From contig NZ_JNYQ01000003.1 of the NCBI RefSeq assembly GCF_000717245.1, forward strand, positions 62,001 through 126,000: 64,000 nucleotides of DNA. Direction: 5' to 3'. The translations under genes and the position numbers were made by a program. The notes beneath the pieces are model-generated. The model saw nothing but the letters and a program-made list of their open reading frames with translations. It did not search any database and was not told the DNA's origin. This DNA comes from Kitasatospora papulosa. Its GTDB lineage: Bacteria; Actinomycetota; Actinomycetes; Streptomycetales; Streptomycetaceae. Shown here piece after piece: positions 33,799 through 42,555 of the stretch. The first letter of the stretch is position 1. Each line of letters opens with the position of its first letter.

Positions 33799-34128
33799 GT
33801 GGGGGTACGCAAGGGGGTCGCCGAGTTCCTGATGGAGACGGTCGGGGAAGTGGTCGCCGAGATGCTTCTCGGCGTGCTCGCCTGTGCTCTGGTCCTCGGG
33901 CTGGGTCTCGGTCTCTACCTGAGCTGGTCGTTCAGCCCTCGGTCCACGGTCGTCGGCCTGGGGGGTGCTGAGCCTCTTGTTCGCCCACGGAGGCTGGAGG
34001 ACGTACCGCGACACTGCGGAGGGACGTCGTCGTCGAGGAGTCGCCGCCATGACCACGGCCTTCTTCACACTGACCGCGACCACGGCGGTCTTCCTTCTGT
34101 TCTACGGCACGGGCTGCGACTGCCTGTG
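33799..34128 (+). pseudogene. small membrane protein gene with frameshift in a G6 run
   Basis: From GTG 33799 the frame reads VGVRKGVAEFLMETVGEVVAEMLLGVLACALVLGLGLGLYLSWSF, a membrane protein start. At the six-G run 33960-33965 the good coding frame shifts by one: with five Gs the sequence continues LGVLSLLFAHGGWRTYRDTAEGRRRRGVAAMTTAFFTLTATTAVFLLFYGTGCDCL and stops at 34126-34128. Codon bias and hydrophobic pattern jump frames exactly there. The likely intact product has about 109 residues with two to three membrane helices. It is a one-base insertion, real or from sequencing. The unshifted frame runs on as nonsense to 34557. Confidence 0.7.
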
Positions 34129-34174
34129 AACGTGCCGGTGTCCGTACCTTCCTCGCGGCAGGGACACCGGACGT

Positions 34175-34209
34175 GTGTGGCCGCTCCGGCATGTCCGGAG
34201 CGGCCACAC
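34175..34209. terminator. bidirectional stem-loop terminator
   Basis: A perfect 15-bp stem (34175-34189 with 34195-34209) with a 5-base loop sits between the small membrane gene and the converging aztD gene. Confidence 0.8.
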
Positions 34210-34244
34210 GACGCGGTTCCACCCGGCGTCCGGGGCGGTGCGGG

Positions 34245-35447
34245 TCAGTGGGCGGAGACGACGCCCGACAGTTCGTTGGTGCTCTTCGGCAGGGTCACCG
34301 AGGCGAGTTTCTTGCCGCTGTCGATGTCGATGGCGTGCAGGGCGCTCTTGTCCGGTTCGGAGACGTACGCGGTGTGGTCGCGGACGAAGAGGGTCGGACG
34401 GGCCTGCTGCCAGTCGAGCGGCTCCTGCCACTTGCCGACCGCGGGCATCTTCTTCTCGACCTTGCCGGTGTCCGGATCGATGACGTGGATGGAGCCGTCG
34501 GTGCCGAGGACGAGGGCTTCGCCGTGCGGGCCACGGGCGAGCGAGCGGAACGAGTAGCTGGTTCCCAGGTCGACGAGGCGGATCTTCGAGGTCTCCGTGT
34601 CGATCAGGGAGACCCTGGTCGGCCGTTCCAGTTCGGCCTCGGGGTCGGTCTTGTAGTCGCCGAGGAGAACCGGGGACTCCTCGCTGCCGGCCTGGTTGCC
34701 GATCCGCCCGTAGTCGTCGGGGGCATCGACCTTGGTGAAGCTTCCGTCCTTGTAGATCAGTACGCCGTCCTCACAGCCGACGGCGACCGCCTCTCCCTGG
34801 GCCGCCGCCTCGCCGTGGACGCCGGGGCAGTTCTCGTTACGCGCGGTCTCCTTGTCGTTCTTGTCCAGGACCAGGGCTCCGGTGCGCTTCTCCTCGGTGC
34901 CCAGGGTGCTGAGGAGTTCACCGTTGCTCAGTTCGATGGCGACGCCGTGGTGGGCCTCGGCCGAGGTGTAGGTGCGGCCTGCCGGCTTCTTCCCTCCGCC
35001 CAGCTCGGCGGGATCGAAGACGTCGACCTGTCCGGTGCCGTCGGTGAAGAGGACGGTCTTCCCGGCGTGCCGGACGACATGGCCGGGCTTGGCGCCCTCG
35101 TACTCGATGTCGGTGAGGGCCTTCCCGGTGGCGTTCAGCACGCGGAAGCCCTTGTCGGTGGACACGACGACGTGGTCGGCGTCCCCCGCGGGATTGACGC
35201 GGTTGAAGCCGGGCAGTTCGATCGTCTCGGCGAGCTCGAGGCTCTTGCCGTCGAGGATGTACAGGCCGCCGTCGAAGGTGGCGACGAGGGGGTTGCCGAC
35301 CGGGTCGGCCGATCCGGCACTCGGCGCGTCCTTCGCCTTCGCCGTGGACGAGGAGGTGGTCTCCCCGCCGCAGGCCGTCAGGACCGTGGACACCGCCAGG
35401 GCGAGTGCCGCTCCGGTGAGGGTTCTGTTGCGTATCGCCTTGTTCAT
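34245..35447 (-). CDS. aztD: zinc metallochaperone AztD, lipoprotein
   Basis: The 400-residue product has a lipoprotein signal ending LTAC (Cys26) and a seven-bladed beta-propeller-like body with recurring Asp/Gly-rich blade ends and several His residues (VRHAGK, EAHHGVAIE, RGPHGEA). AztD hands zinc to the substrate-binding protein AztC in the AztABCD transporter. In this operon it is the last gene, 87 bases after aztC. ATG 35447 follows GGAAG. A paralogue of similar length sits upstream of aztC. Confidence 0.85.
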   Translation of the reverse strand: MNKAIRNRTLTGAALALAVSTVLTACGGETTSSSTAKAKDAPSAGSADPVGNPLVATFDGGLYILDGKSLELAETIELPGFNRVNPAGDADHVVVSTDKGFRVLNATGKALTDIEYEGAKPGHVVRHAGKTVLFTDGTGQVDVFDPAELGGGKKPAGRTYTSAEAHHGVAIELSNGELLSTLGTEEKRTGALVLDKNDKETARNENCPGVHGEAAAQGEAVAVGCEDGVLIYKDGSFTKVDAPDDYGRIGNQAGSEESPVLLGDYKTDPEAELERPTRVSLIDTETSKIRLVDLGTSYSFRSLARGPHGEALVLGTDGSIHVIDPDTGKVEKKMPAVGKWQEPLDWQQARPTLFVRDHTAYVSEPDKSALHAIDIDSGKKLASVTLPKSTNELSGVVSAH

Positions 35448-35534
35448 CGGTTTGCTTCCTTTTCTGGCCGCGGGGTCGCGGCCGTGGTGCGGAACGAGCT
35501 CGGTGACGCCGTTCTCCGCGGGGGCAGGGTGTGT

Positions 35535-36521
35535 TTAGCCGCCGGCCAGGCTGTCGGTGATGGCAGTGGTGTTGGCGCGCATCATCTGCAGGTAGGTGCC
35601 TGCGCCGGCGTCCTTCCGGGTCAGCGACTCCGAATACAGCTCGACGACGCTCACCTGGCCGCCGAGTTCCGTGCGCAGCACCTGGGCGAGCTTGTCGGGC
35701 TGGGAGGAGTCGGCGAAGACGGTCCGCACTCCGGCCTCCTCCATGGCCCGGGTGAGCGCGCGCAGGTCGGACGAGCTGGGGGAGGCGAGAGTCGTGCCGC
35801 TGGGAACGACCGCTCCGATCACGCGGAAGCCGAAGCGGTCGGCGAGATAGCCGAAGACGTGGTGGTTGGTGACCAGGGCGCGCTCGTCCTCGGGGATCAG
35901 GGCGAAGGACTTCTCCATCCAGGTGGTGAGGTCCGCCAGCTGCTTCTCGTAGCGTGCGGCGTTGGCGCGTATCGCCTGCTCGTCCACACCGCCGACGTGC
36001 TCGACGACCTGGTCGGCGATCAGCCCGGACGCCTTGCGTACCCGATCCGGGTCGGTCCAGAAGTGGGGGTCCGGTTGGCCTGCCTCCTCCTCCGGGCCTC
36101 CGTCGTCTCCCGCGTGGAAGGTGAGCGGGTCGACGGCCTTGCCGGCCTCGAAGGTGGCCACCCCGGACTCGCGTGCGGCGTCCACGTGACGCAGTACGTT
36201 CTCCTCCAGGCCCAGGCCGTTGAAGACCACGAGGTCCGCGCGTTCCAACTCGGCGGCCTGCACGGCCGACAGACCGAAGGAGTGCGGGTCCGCGTCGGGC
36301 TTCATCAGCACGGTGACCTCGGCCTCGTCGCCGACGATCTGGCGTGTGATGTCGCCGAGGATGTTCGTCGTGACGACGATGCGGGGCTGGTCGCCATCGG
36401 TGGTGCATGCTGTTCCCGCAGCGACTGTCGTCAGGGCGATCAGGCCCATGAGCAGGCTCCGCAGCCGCGCCACCCGGACCCTCGCGCGCTTGCCGGCGCC
36501 CGACTCCGCCGTGGTGGTCAT
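35535..36521 (-). CDS. aztC: zinc ABC transporter substrate-binding lipoprotein AztC
   Basis: The 328-residue protein belongs to the cluster A-I (ZnuA/TroA) solute-binding family. It has a long basic leader and lipobox ending at Cys39. Predicted zinc ligands are His80 (DPHSFG), His153 (DPHFW), His220/221 (NHHVFG) and Asp271 (FADSSQPD). A His/Asp/Glu-containing flexible loop (FHAGDDGGPEEEAGQPDPH, about 135-153) matches the zinc-capturing loop of such proteins. Its start codon overlaps the stop of the preceding aztD-like gene (ATGA), so translation is coupled. Confidence 0.9.
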   Translation of the reverse strand: MTTTAESGAGKRARVRVARLRSLLMGLIALTTVAAGTACTTDGDQPRIVVTTNILGDITRQIVGDEAEVTVLMKPDADPHSFGLSAVQAAELERADLVVFNGLGLEENVLRHVDAARESGVATFEAGKAVDPLTFHAGDDGGPEEEAGQPDPHFWTDPDRVRKASGLIADQVVEHVGGVDEQAIRANAARYEKQLADLTTWMEKSFALIPEDERALVTNHHVFGYLADRFGFRVIGAVVPSGTTLASPSSSDLRALTRAMEEAGVRTVFADSSQPDKLAQVLRTELGGQVSVVELYSESLTRKDAGAGTYLQMMRANTTAITDSLAGG

Positions 36522-37765
36522 CGGCCTGTCTCCGTCATCAGACGCGGTTCGATGTCCACGTCGAAGGTGCGCGCGACGCGCAGGTCGTCGTTGTAGTCGA
36601 TCTCGTACACGCGTTTGCCTTTGGGGTCGTTGACGTAGGCGCGGCTGCGGTCGACCTCGATCGTGGGCCCGCTCGTGCTCGTGCCGGTCCGCTGGGATCC
36701 GGTCAGCAGCGGCTCGGTGCGGGCGACCTCCTCGCCGGTGTCGATGTCGTAGCCGTGCAGCGCTCCGTCGGTCTCCAGGACGAGCAGCGCAGTACCCTCC
36801 CCCGCGGTGCCCGTAGCGACGACGGGGCCGGTGCTCACCCGTTTCCATGCACGGTCGGTGACGTCCAGTACCCAGACGGCCCGGTCGCCGGCCGGGGCTG
36901 TGAGGGTGTCGCTGCCGGGGCGATGGCGGAACGCGGTGGCACGCTCCGCCGCGGGTACGTCGCGGCCGTACGGGATCCTGTCGGCGGTGAGGACACCGTC
37001 CTTCTCGCCCACGACCAGGGCGCCGTCCGCGCATCCGAGAACCACTCCGCGCCGGGTGACGGCATCGCCTCGTGGCTCGTCGCACTCGGCGTCCGGTGAC
37101 GCGACGGGCCGTCCCGCACGGTCGTACGCCGAGACCTTCGCCGTACCGTCCCGCTCCACGAGGGCCAGCAGGTGCTCCGCGTACGGTATGACGGCTCCGG
37201 TGTGCGGCCCGGGAAGTGTGCGGATCGAGCTGATGCTCCCCTTCTCCAGTTCCGTACGTTCGTAGAGTCCCGTCCGGCCGTCCTTGTCGGTGGCCGCGGT
37301 CACCGCGGCGTCACTGCGGATCTGCGCGCCCGCGCCCGCAGGGAGAACGCCGATGTCACGTATCGCCGCGCGGTAGTAGTGCACGTGGTCGCCGTGGTCC
37401 ACCGTCCACGCGCCGCTGTCGAGCACGTGTGTGCCCCGGGCGGTGTGGAAGAAGCCGAAGCGGCCGTCCGTGTCCAGCTGTTCGGCGCCGGCCACCTGAG
37501 CCGTCGAGCGCACCTTTCCGGTGATGAGGTCGAGCACCCGGCTGTCACCGGTGCCGGGGTCGTTGAGCAGCAGACGGGACTGCTGCTCGGCGGCTTCCTT
37601 CGCTCCTTCGACGTACCCGTGCGGAGTGGTGGCGGAGGAGTTCTTCTGCGGGGCGGGGGCGTCGGAGTGCTTCCCCGCACAACTCGTGGTGAGCAGCGCG
37701 GTGAGGGCCAGGGCGGCCGAGGCCCACGGAGTGACGTTTCTTCGGACGGTCGGGGCGATCGCCAC
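36518..37765 (-). CDS. AztD-like beta-propeller lipoprotein (second copy)
   Basis: The 415-residue protein has a lipobox near LLTTSC (Cys29) and a propeller-like body. Segments such as GRFGFFHTARGTHVLDSGAWTVDHGDHVHYYRAA and PHTGAVIPYAEHLLALVERDGT correspond to AztD features, including a His/Asp cluster (DHGDHVHYY) that could bind zinc. It lies between aztB and aztC and overlaps aztC by four bases. Having two AztD-type proteins in one azt operon suggests division of labour or stepwise zinc relay; this is inference. Confidence 0.78.
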   Translation of the reverse strand: MAIAPTVRRNVTPWASAALALTALLTTSCAGKHSDAPAPQKNSSATTPHGYVEGAKEAAEQQSRLLLNDPGTGDSRVLDLITGKVRSTAQVAGAEQLDTDGRFGFFHTARGTHVLDSGAWTVDHGDHVHYYRAAIRDIGVLPAGAGAQIRSDAAVTAATDKDGRTGLYERTELEKGSISSIRTLPGPHTGAVIPYAEHLLALVERDGTAKVSAYDRAGRPVASPDAECDEPRGDAVTRRGVVLGCADGALVVGEKDGVLTADRIPYGRDVPAAERATAFRHRPGSDTLTAPAGDRAVWVLDVTDRAWKRVSTGPVVATGTAGEGTALLVLETDGALHGYDIDTGEEVARTEPLLTGSQRTGTSTSGPTIEVDRSRAYVNDPKGKRVYEIDYNDDLRVARTFDVDIEPRLMTETGR

Positions 37766-37774
37766 AGCTTTCCT

Positions 37775-38629
37775 TCAGTCGGCTTTCGGGAGGGTGGAGT
37801 TGGCGGGGCTCGTGCGGCGGTGGCGCAGGCCGGATGCCAGGTGGGAGACGAAGAACAGGCTCACCGCGAGGGCCGCGACGGTCGCTCCGGCGGCGGTGCT
37901 CAGGTGCCAGGACACCAGCAGTCCGCCGAAGGTGGCGGTGGTGCCGACGAGTGCGGAGAGCAGCATGACTCCGCGGACGCTCTGCGCCCAGGGCAGGGCC
38001 GCCGCCGGCGGGGCGATGAGGAGTCCCAGGACCAGCAGCGTCCCCACGATGTGGAACGAGGCGACGATCGCGAGGCCCAGGAGTGCGAGCAGTACGGCGT
38101 GCGCGAGGCGCGGGCGCAGTCCCAGGGTGCGGGCCTTGCGCGGGTCGAACGCCAGGGCGAGGAAGGCCCGGTGGCCGAGGACCGAGACGGCCGTCGCCAC
38201 CAGCAGAGCCACCCCCAGCAGGACGAGGTCCTGCTCCCCGACGGCGAGGACGTCACCGAACAGGAAGCCGGTCAGATCAACGGCGAAGGACTGTGATCGC
38301 GACACGATGATGACGCCGAGCGAGAGCATCCCGACGAACAACAGGCCGATGCCGGTGTCCTGGGAGATCCTCGGAGTGCGGCCGAGCGCGGTCACCCCCG
38401 CCGTCATCACCACGGCGCTCGCCACCGCACCGACGAGCAGGTTGCCGCCGAACAGGGCGGCCAACGCGACTCCCGGCAGCAGCCCGTGGGACATCGCGTC
38501 CCCGAGAAAGGCCATGCCGCGGAGCACGACCCAGGTCCCGGCCAGCGCACAGATGGCGGACACCAGGATTCCGCCCCACAGGGCGCGCTGCACAAAGGTC
38601 ACCTCGAACGGTGCCGTCAACCAGTCCAT
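37775..38629 (-). CDS. aztB: zinc ABC transporter permease AztB
   Basis: The 284-residue protein has eight to nine hydrophobic segments and typical ABC-3 (ZnuB) stretches: FLGDAMSHGLLPGVALAALFGGNLLVGA, DTGIGLLFVGMLSLGVIIVS and FHIVGTLLVLGLLIAPPAAALPW. It is the membrane channel of the zinc importer. It is the first gene of the minus-strand azt operon and diverges from aztA, with only 23 bases between the start codons, so one Zur site can control both. Confidence 0.9.
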   Translation of the reverse strand: MDWLTAPFEVTFVQRALWGGILVSAICALAGTWVVLRGMAFLGDAMSHGLLPGVALAALFGGNLLVGAVASAVVMTAGVTALGRTPRISQDTGIGLLFVGMLSLGVIIVSRSQSFAVDLTGFLFGDVLAVGEQDLVLLGVALLVATAVSVLGHRAFLALAFDPRKARTLGLRPRLAHAVLLALLGLAIVASFHIVGTLLVLGLLIAPPAAALPWAQSVRGVMLLSALVGTTATFGGLLVSWHLSTAAGATVAALAVSLFFVSHLASGLRHRRTSPANSTLPKAD

Positions 38630-38639
38630 GCCGCGACAC

Positions 38640-38659
38640 TACAATGAAAATCATGTTCA
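38640..38659. promoter_or_regulatory. Zur box over the leaderless aztA promoter
   Basis: TGAAAATCATGTTCA (38645-38659) matches the streptomycete Zur palindrome TGAAAATGATTTTCA in 13 of 15 places. It overlaps a -10 hexamer TACAAT (38640-38645) that lies seven bases before ATG 38653. Zinc-bound Zur here would block both aztA and the divergent aztB operon. The site and spacing are read directly; binding is inferred. Confidence 0.82.
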
Positions 38660-39387
38660 ACAAACATCACCCCTCACCCTCCGACCTCCCGGACCGGACG
38701 GCACGCGTGCACTTCACCGAGCTGTGCGCCGGCTATCCGGGACGGCCGGTCCTCCACGAACTCAGTGCAGCCATACCGTCATTGGCTACGACGGCACTCG
38801 TCGGGCCGAACGGCAGCGGGAAGTCGACACTGCTCGGCGTGATGGCCGGTGTGATCGAGCCGACATCGGGACATCTCCGCCACACCGGCTCCCGGCCACC
38901 GGCCTTCGTCCCGCAACGCGGCGCCGTGGGCGACACCCTGCCCCTGACCGTCCGGCAGACCGTGGAGATGGGACGCTGGGGCGAACGGGGCCTCTGGCGC
39001 CGGTTGACCCGGCGGGACCGCGCCGCGGTGGACACCGCTCTCGACCGGCTGGGCATAGGGGAGATCGCCACCCGGCAGCTCGGCGAACTGTCGGGCGGCC
39101 AGCGCCAACGGGCCCTGATCGCACAGGGGTTGGCGCAGGAGTCGGACCTGCTGCTTCTGGACGAGCCGACCACGGGACTCGACCCGGAGGCCAGGGCCCG
39201 GATCACGGCGGTCCTCACCCAGCTGGTCACCGACGGAGTGACGGTCGTCCAGGCGACGCACGACCTGGGGGCCGCACGCTCGGCGGACGCCTGCCTCCTC
39301 CTGCGTGACGGCCGCCTGACGGGACAGGGCCACCCCGAGGACGTCCTCACCGAGTCGGCGCTCGCCCAGGTCTGGCAGCCGGCCTGA
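38653..39387 (+). CDS. aztA: zinc ABC transporter ATPase AztA
   Basis: The 244-residue ATPase has Walker A GPNGSGKST (51-59), signature LSGGQ (146-150), Walker B with Glu171 and switch His203 (ATHD). It powers AztB. The N-terminus MFNKHHPSPSD contains a His pair. ATG 38653 is chosen because TACAAT ends seven bases before it, the spacing of leaderless streptomycete mRNAs; ATG 38644 would lie inside the promoter. The azt locus is complete here: ATPase, permease, binding protein and two chaperone-type proteins. Confidence 0.88.
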   Translation: MFNKHHPSPSDLPDRTARVHFTELCAGYPGRPVLHELSAAIPSLATTALVGPNGSGKSTLLGVMAGVIEPTSGHLRHTGSRPPAFVPQRGAVGDTLPLTVRQTVEMGRWGERGLWRRLTRRDRAAVDTALDRLGIGEIATRQLGELSGGQRQRALIAQGLAQESDLLLLDEPTTGLDPEARARITAVLTQLVTDGVTVVQATHDLGAARSADACLLLRDGRLTGQGHPEDVLTESALAQVWQPA

Positions 39388-39832
39388 CACCTCCCTGCGC
39401 CTCGCCGCCCGGCAGGGCGGCTTCGCGGTGCGTCGGGCGGCAGGCGACGGCCAGCCCCGGCACATGAAGGATGTACAGGCGACCGGCAGACCGCACCAGG
39501 CGACGGGACCGACCCGCCTCCGTCGGGCCAACCCCTCCCATGACGCGCGTTCCGGCCCCACCCGCTCTTGGGCCGGAACACGCGACGGAAGCCGAGAAGT
39601 CCCAGCTCGGACGGGGCCCCAGCCCCTCCTCATCACCACTGCCACCGCCCGGTCGCGCACGGATCCCACGCCGGCCACAGGGCCCGGAATCGGCCGAAGC
39701 GGGCTACTGCGGAGACGATCGAGTGAATCGCCACGACACAGCGCAGCAACGTCCCAAATCTGGCTAAAAAGGATCCAGTCAGTGAACGCGCATTCGCTCG
39801 AATGGAGGGCGATCCATACTGGAAGGCTCACA
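39388..39832. other. intergenic region after aztA
   Basis: The plus strand is open in one frame over most of this stretch but codon use is poor (Arg/Pro/Thr-rich) and no start with ribosome site is seen before 39833. The last 100 bases are less GC-rich (CAAATCTGGCTAAAAAGG near 39756) and probably hold the promoter of the next gene. Confidence 0.5.
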
Positions 39833-42100
39833 GTGGGAACGCTGAACAAGCTGGAGCGGCGCTTCGAGGCCTGGGTCAACGGCGCCTTCGCCAAAGCTTT
39901 CAAGTCTGCGGTGCAGCCCCTGGAGTTCGTCGGCGCGCTCCGACGCGAGTGCGATGTCAACGCCCGGATCTGGAGTCATGACCGTACCGTCGCCCCCAAC
40001 GGTTTCGTCATCGAGCTCAACACCGATGATCATGCCCTGCACAGCGCGTGCCTGGTGGTGCTCGGCGAGGAACTGGTCGAGCAGGTGCGCGCGTACGCAG
40101 AGTCGCAGCACTACTCCTTCATGGGCCCGCTGAAGGTGCAGTTGCAGTGTGCGGACGATCTGGCGACCGGACGGTACCGGGTCCGGAGTCGCATCGAGAT
40201 CCCGCCGGATGTCCAGCGGGCCATGGACGCCGCCGAACACCGCGCACTGTCCGTGCGCGAGTGGGGAGGCCACGGGCAGGCCATGACCTGGAGGCAACCG
40301 CCGCGCTCTGCGATCAGGCAGAAGCAAGTACTGACCGTAGAACAGTTCATAGAGCATGAATTGTCGATCGACAACAACGGCATGCTGGTCCGAAGACGCT
40401 TCCGCCCCGGCGCCGAGCCGTCGCACCTTCGAGTTGTGAAGGACCTCGGGACCAAGGGAGCCGACGCTCCTGAACTCCTTTCGTCCAGACACCTCAGCCC
40501 GGCCCGCCCCCAGGGTCTGCGACGCCCCGAAAGCCCCGTGCCCGGTGCCGTCAGGCCCAGGGATACAGGTGCCGATACCCAGCAATGCCTTCCTGTCGGT
40601 CGGCCACAGCTGTCTGCGCCCGATATCGGGAGCCGCCCTCGCGAAGAAGCGTCTCGGCAACCGGAACCACAAGGTAGATCGGCCGTCGAACCATCCCGCC
40701 ACCGACGCGCCGGGACCATTCCCATGAGCTCTTCAGGATCATCGAAAGGACTGAACAGTATGACTAATGACCGTGACATCAGCGCTGGAAGCCACGCTCC
40801 CGAGCGGGAGGAGGGATGCGCGGACGACCTCGGAGGCCACATGCCTCCGGAGCGGTACGGGGCGGGCGAGCCCCAGACGTCCGCGTCGCGTGAGTCCCGG
40901 CCGCTGGTACGGTCCACCGATGCGCTGACGCCAGGTGAATTCGCCACGCAGCCTTCCGCCGACGGGGTCGGCGCCGCCCATCCGGGCGCGGCACCTCTGT
41001 CGCGCCCGTACACCGGGGCGACACAGCCGTCACGGTTCTCCGCCGGCCCGCAGACGAACCACCGGCCCGCTCCGGCGTATGCCCCCGCCCCGCCCGGGTT
41101 CCCCGGGCACGGCAGCGCTTTGGGTCACAGCTCCTCGGTCGAGCTCTCGTCCGACCGGCTCCTGCGCAACAAGGCCGGTGTCCGTGGCAACCTGAAGAAG
41201 CTGCGCATCGGCGGAAGGAACGCCGAACGGGTACGACAGGAGAAGCTGGCCGTCCTGCACACACCCGTGATGGACTGCTACAAGATCGCCGTCATCAGCC
41301 TGAAGGGCGGAGTCGGCAAGACCACCACCACGACAGCCCTGGGCGCGACGCTCGCCTCGGAGCGGCAGGACCGGGTCGTGGCGATCGACGCGAACCCGGA
41401 CGCGGGCACACTCAGCCGTCGGGTGCGCCGGGAGACGAACGCGACCATCCGTGACCTGGTCGCCGACCTCCCGAACCTGCCCAACTACATGGCGGTACGC
41501 CGCTACACGTCCCAGTCCCCGAGCGGGCTGGAGGTTCTCGCCAACGACGTGGACCCCGCCCTCTCCACCTCCTTCAACGACGAGGACTACCGCAAGGTCG
41601 TCGACTGCCTCGGGCAGCACTACCCGATCATCCTCACGGACTCCGGAACCGGGCTGCTCCACAGCGCCATGGGCGGCGTGCTGGCCCTTGCGGACCAGCT
41701 GATCGTCGTGGCCACCTCCAGCGTGGACGGCGCCGCCAGTGCGAGCACCACGCTGGACTGGCTCAACGCCCATGGCTACGCGGACCTGGTCCAGCGGAGC
41801 ATCACCGTGGTGTCCGAACCGCGCAGGACCAGCAAGATCGTCAAGCTGGACGACGTGGTGGCCCATTTCCGGGCACGCTGCCGGGGGGTGGTGGTCGTCC
41901 CCTTCGACGAGCACCTCTCGGCGGGGGCGGAGATCGACCTGGACAGGATGAAGCCCCAGACCCGCGAGGCCTACTTCAACCTGGCGACACTCGTGGCCGC
42001 GGACTTCCACCGCACCCAGCACGAACCCGCGGGCTGGCCCGCGATCCCGCACGCCGGGTACACCTCGGCCAGCGTCTTCTCGGCTCCTGTCTGGGGCTGA
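39833..42100 (+). CDS. DUF3662 (FhaA N-terminal) domain fused to MinD/ParA-like ATPase
   Basis: One uninterrupted frame of 755 codons starts at GTG (VGTLNKLERRFEAWVNG) with GGAAGG 7 bases before. Residues about 1-130 match DUF3662, the N-terminal domain of FhaA (AFAKAFKSAVQPLEFVGALRRECD...YSFMGPLKVQL). FhaA's FHA domain is absent. A disordered linker (about 200-480) follows, then a P-loop ATPase of MinD/ParA type with deviant Walker A SLKGGVGKTTTT (about 486-497), IDANPD and ILTDSGTGLLHSAM, as in the MinD-like proteins of actinobacterial type VII secretion loci. ATG 40760 (MTNDRDIS) inside the linker has AAAGGA upstream, so the ATPase half may also be made alone, or these may be two genes whose stop was lost. 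Confidence 0.75.
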   Translation: MGTLNKLERRFEAWVNGAFAKAFKSAVQPLEFVGALRRECDVNARIWSHDRTVAPNGFVIELNTDDHALHSACLVVLGEELVEQVRAYAESQHYSFMGPLKVQLQCADDLATGRYRVRSRIEIPPDVQRAMDAAEHRALSVREWGGHGQAMTWRQPPRSAIRQKQVLTVEQFIEHELSIDNNGMLVRRRFRPGAEPSHLRVVKDLGTKGADAPELLSSRHLSPARPQGLRRPESPVPGAVRPRDTGADTQQCLPVGRPQLSAPDIGSRPREEASRQPEPQGRSAVEPSRHRRAGTIPMSSSGSSKGLNSMTNDRDISAGSHAPEREEGCADDLGGHMPPERYGAGEPQTSASRESRPLVRSTDALTPGEFATQPSADGVGAAHPGAAPLSRPYTGATQPSRFSAGPQTNHRPAPAYAPAPPGFPGHGSALGHSSSVELSSDRLLRNKAGVRGNLKKLRIGGRNAERVRQEKLAVLHTPVMDCYKIAVISLKGGVGKTTTTTALGATLASERQDRVVAIDANPDAGTLSRRVRRETNATIRDLVADLPNLPNYMAVRRYTSQSPSGLEVLANDVDPALSTSFNDEDYRKVVDCLGQHYPIILTDSGTGLLHSAMGGVLALADQLIVVATSSVDGAASASTTLDWLNAHGYADLVQRSITVVSEPRRTSKIVKLDDVVAHFRARCRGVVVVPFDEHLSAGAEIDLDRMKPQTREAYFNLATLVAADFHRTQHEPAGWPAIPHAGYTSASVFSAPVWG

Positions 42101-42555
42101 CGACCACGCGTCGGGCTGTGAGCCGCCCCGACGAGGAGGCGGTCAGGACGGAGACGGACCGCCGGCGAGGGGCCGCCCGGGTTTCCTCACCTACCGCACC
42201 GCGCGGTCGCCGGCCCGTGGGGGTGTGGCGGGCGCGCCGCCGGAGCGCATCCGGGCATCCTCACGGCGGGCCTACGGCCGGAATTCCACGGCAGCGGTGT
42301 CCTGCCGAGCCGGCCGCAGGCGCCGCTCCGCGGAAGGAGGCGGCCGAGCCGAAACCTCCGATGGCCCCCTCGTCCATGTTTGGCTACGTTGATACCGGTT
42401 ACTGGTACGGCGATGTTTGGAGAGCGGGGAGACACCGGTCGGCGTGAGTGGCCCGCACAGAGGTCCACGCCCGGTCTCGACGTCGACGAGCCGCCCCGTG
42501 TCCATGACCCCGACCCACCTTCCGCACCCACACCCCACGACGAAGGGGAACGAAA
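42101..42555. promoter_or_regulatory. catalase upstream region with SigB-like promoter candidate
   Basis: No credible gene lies here; a 109-codon plus frame is Arg-rich and lacks a ribosome site. GTTT (42378-42381), a 15-base spacer and GGTTAC (42397-42402) resemble the streptomycete SigB-type promoter pattern (GNNT, 14-16 bases, GGGTAY) with one mismatch. The transcript would have a leader of about 145 bases. Confidence 0.4.

Noticed and set aside
33799..34557. A 252-codon plus frame containing the small membrane protein start
   Set aside because: After the G6 run it becomes Arg/Pro/His-rich and overlaps a terminator and the opposite aztD gene; the correct continuation is in the neighbouring frame.
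39428..39832. N-terminal extension of the DUF3662-ATPase protein
   Set aside because: Low-quality codon use and no start signal; GTG 39833 matches the family N-terminus and has GGAAGG.
40545..40727. Alternative frame in the linker of the DUF3662-ATPase gene, as sign of a frameshift
   Set aside because: The alternative frame shows no FHA domain or other known motif, so a frameshift that destroyed a normal FhaA cannot be supported.
42118..42447. Possible 109-residue protein before the catalase
   Set aside because: No ribosome site, Arg-rich composition and poor codon bias; it overlaps the promoter region.
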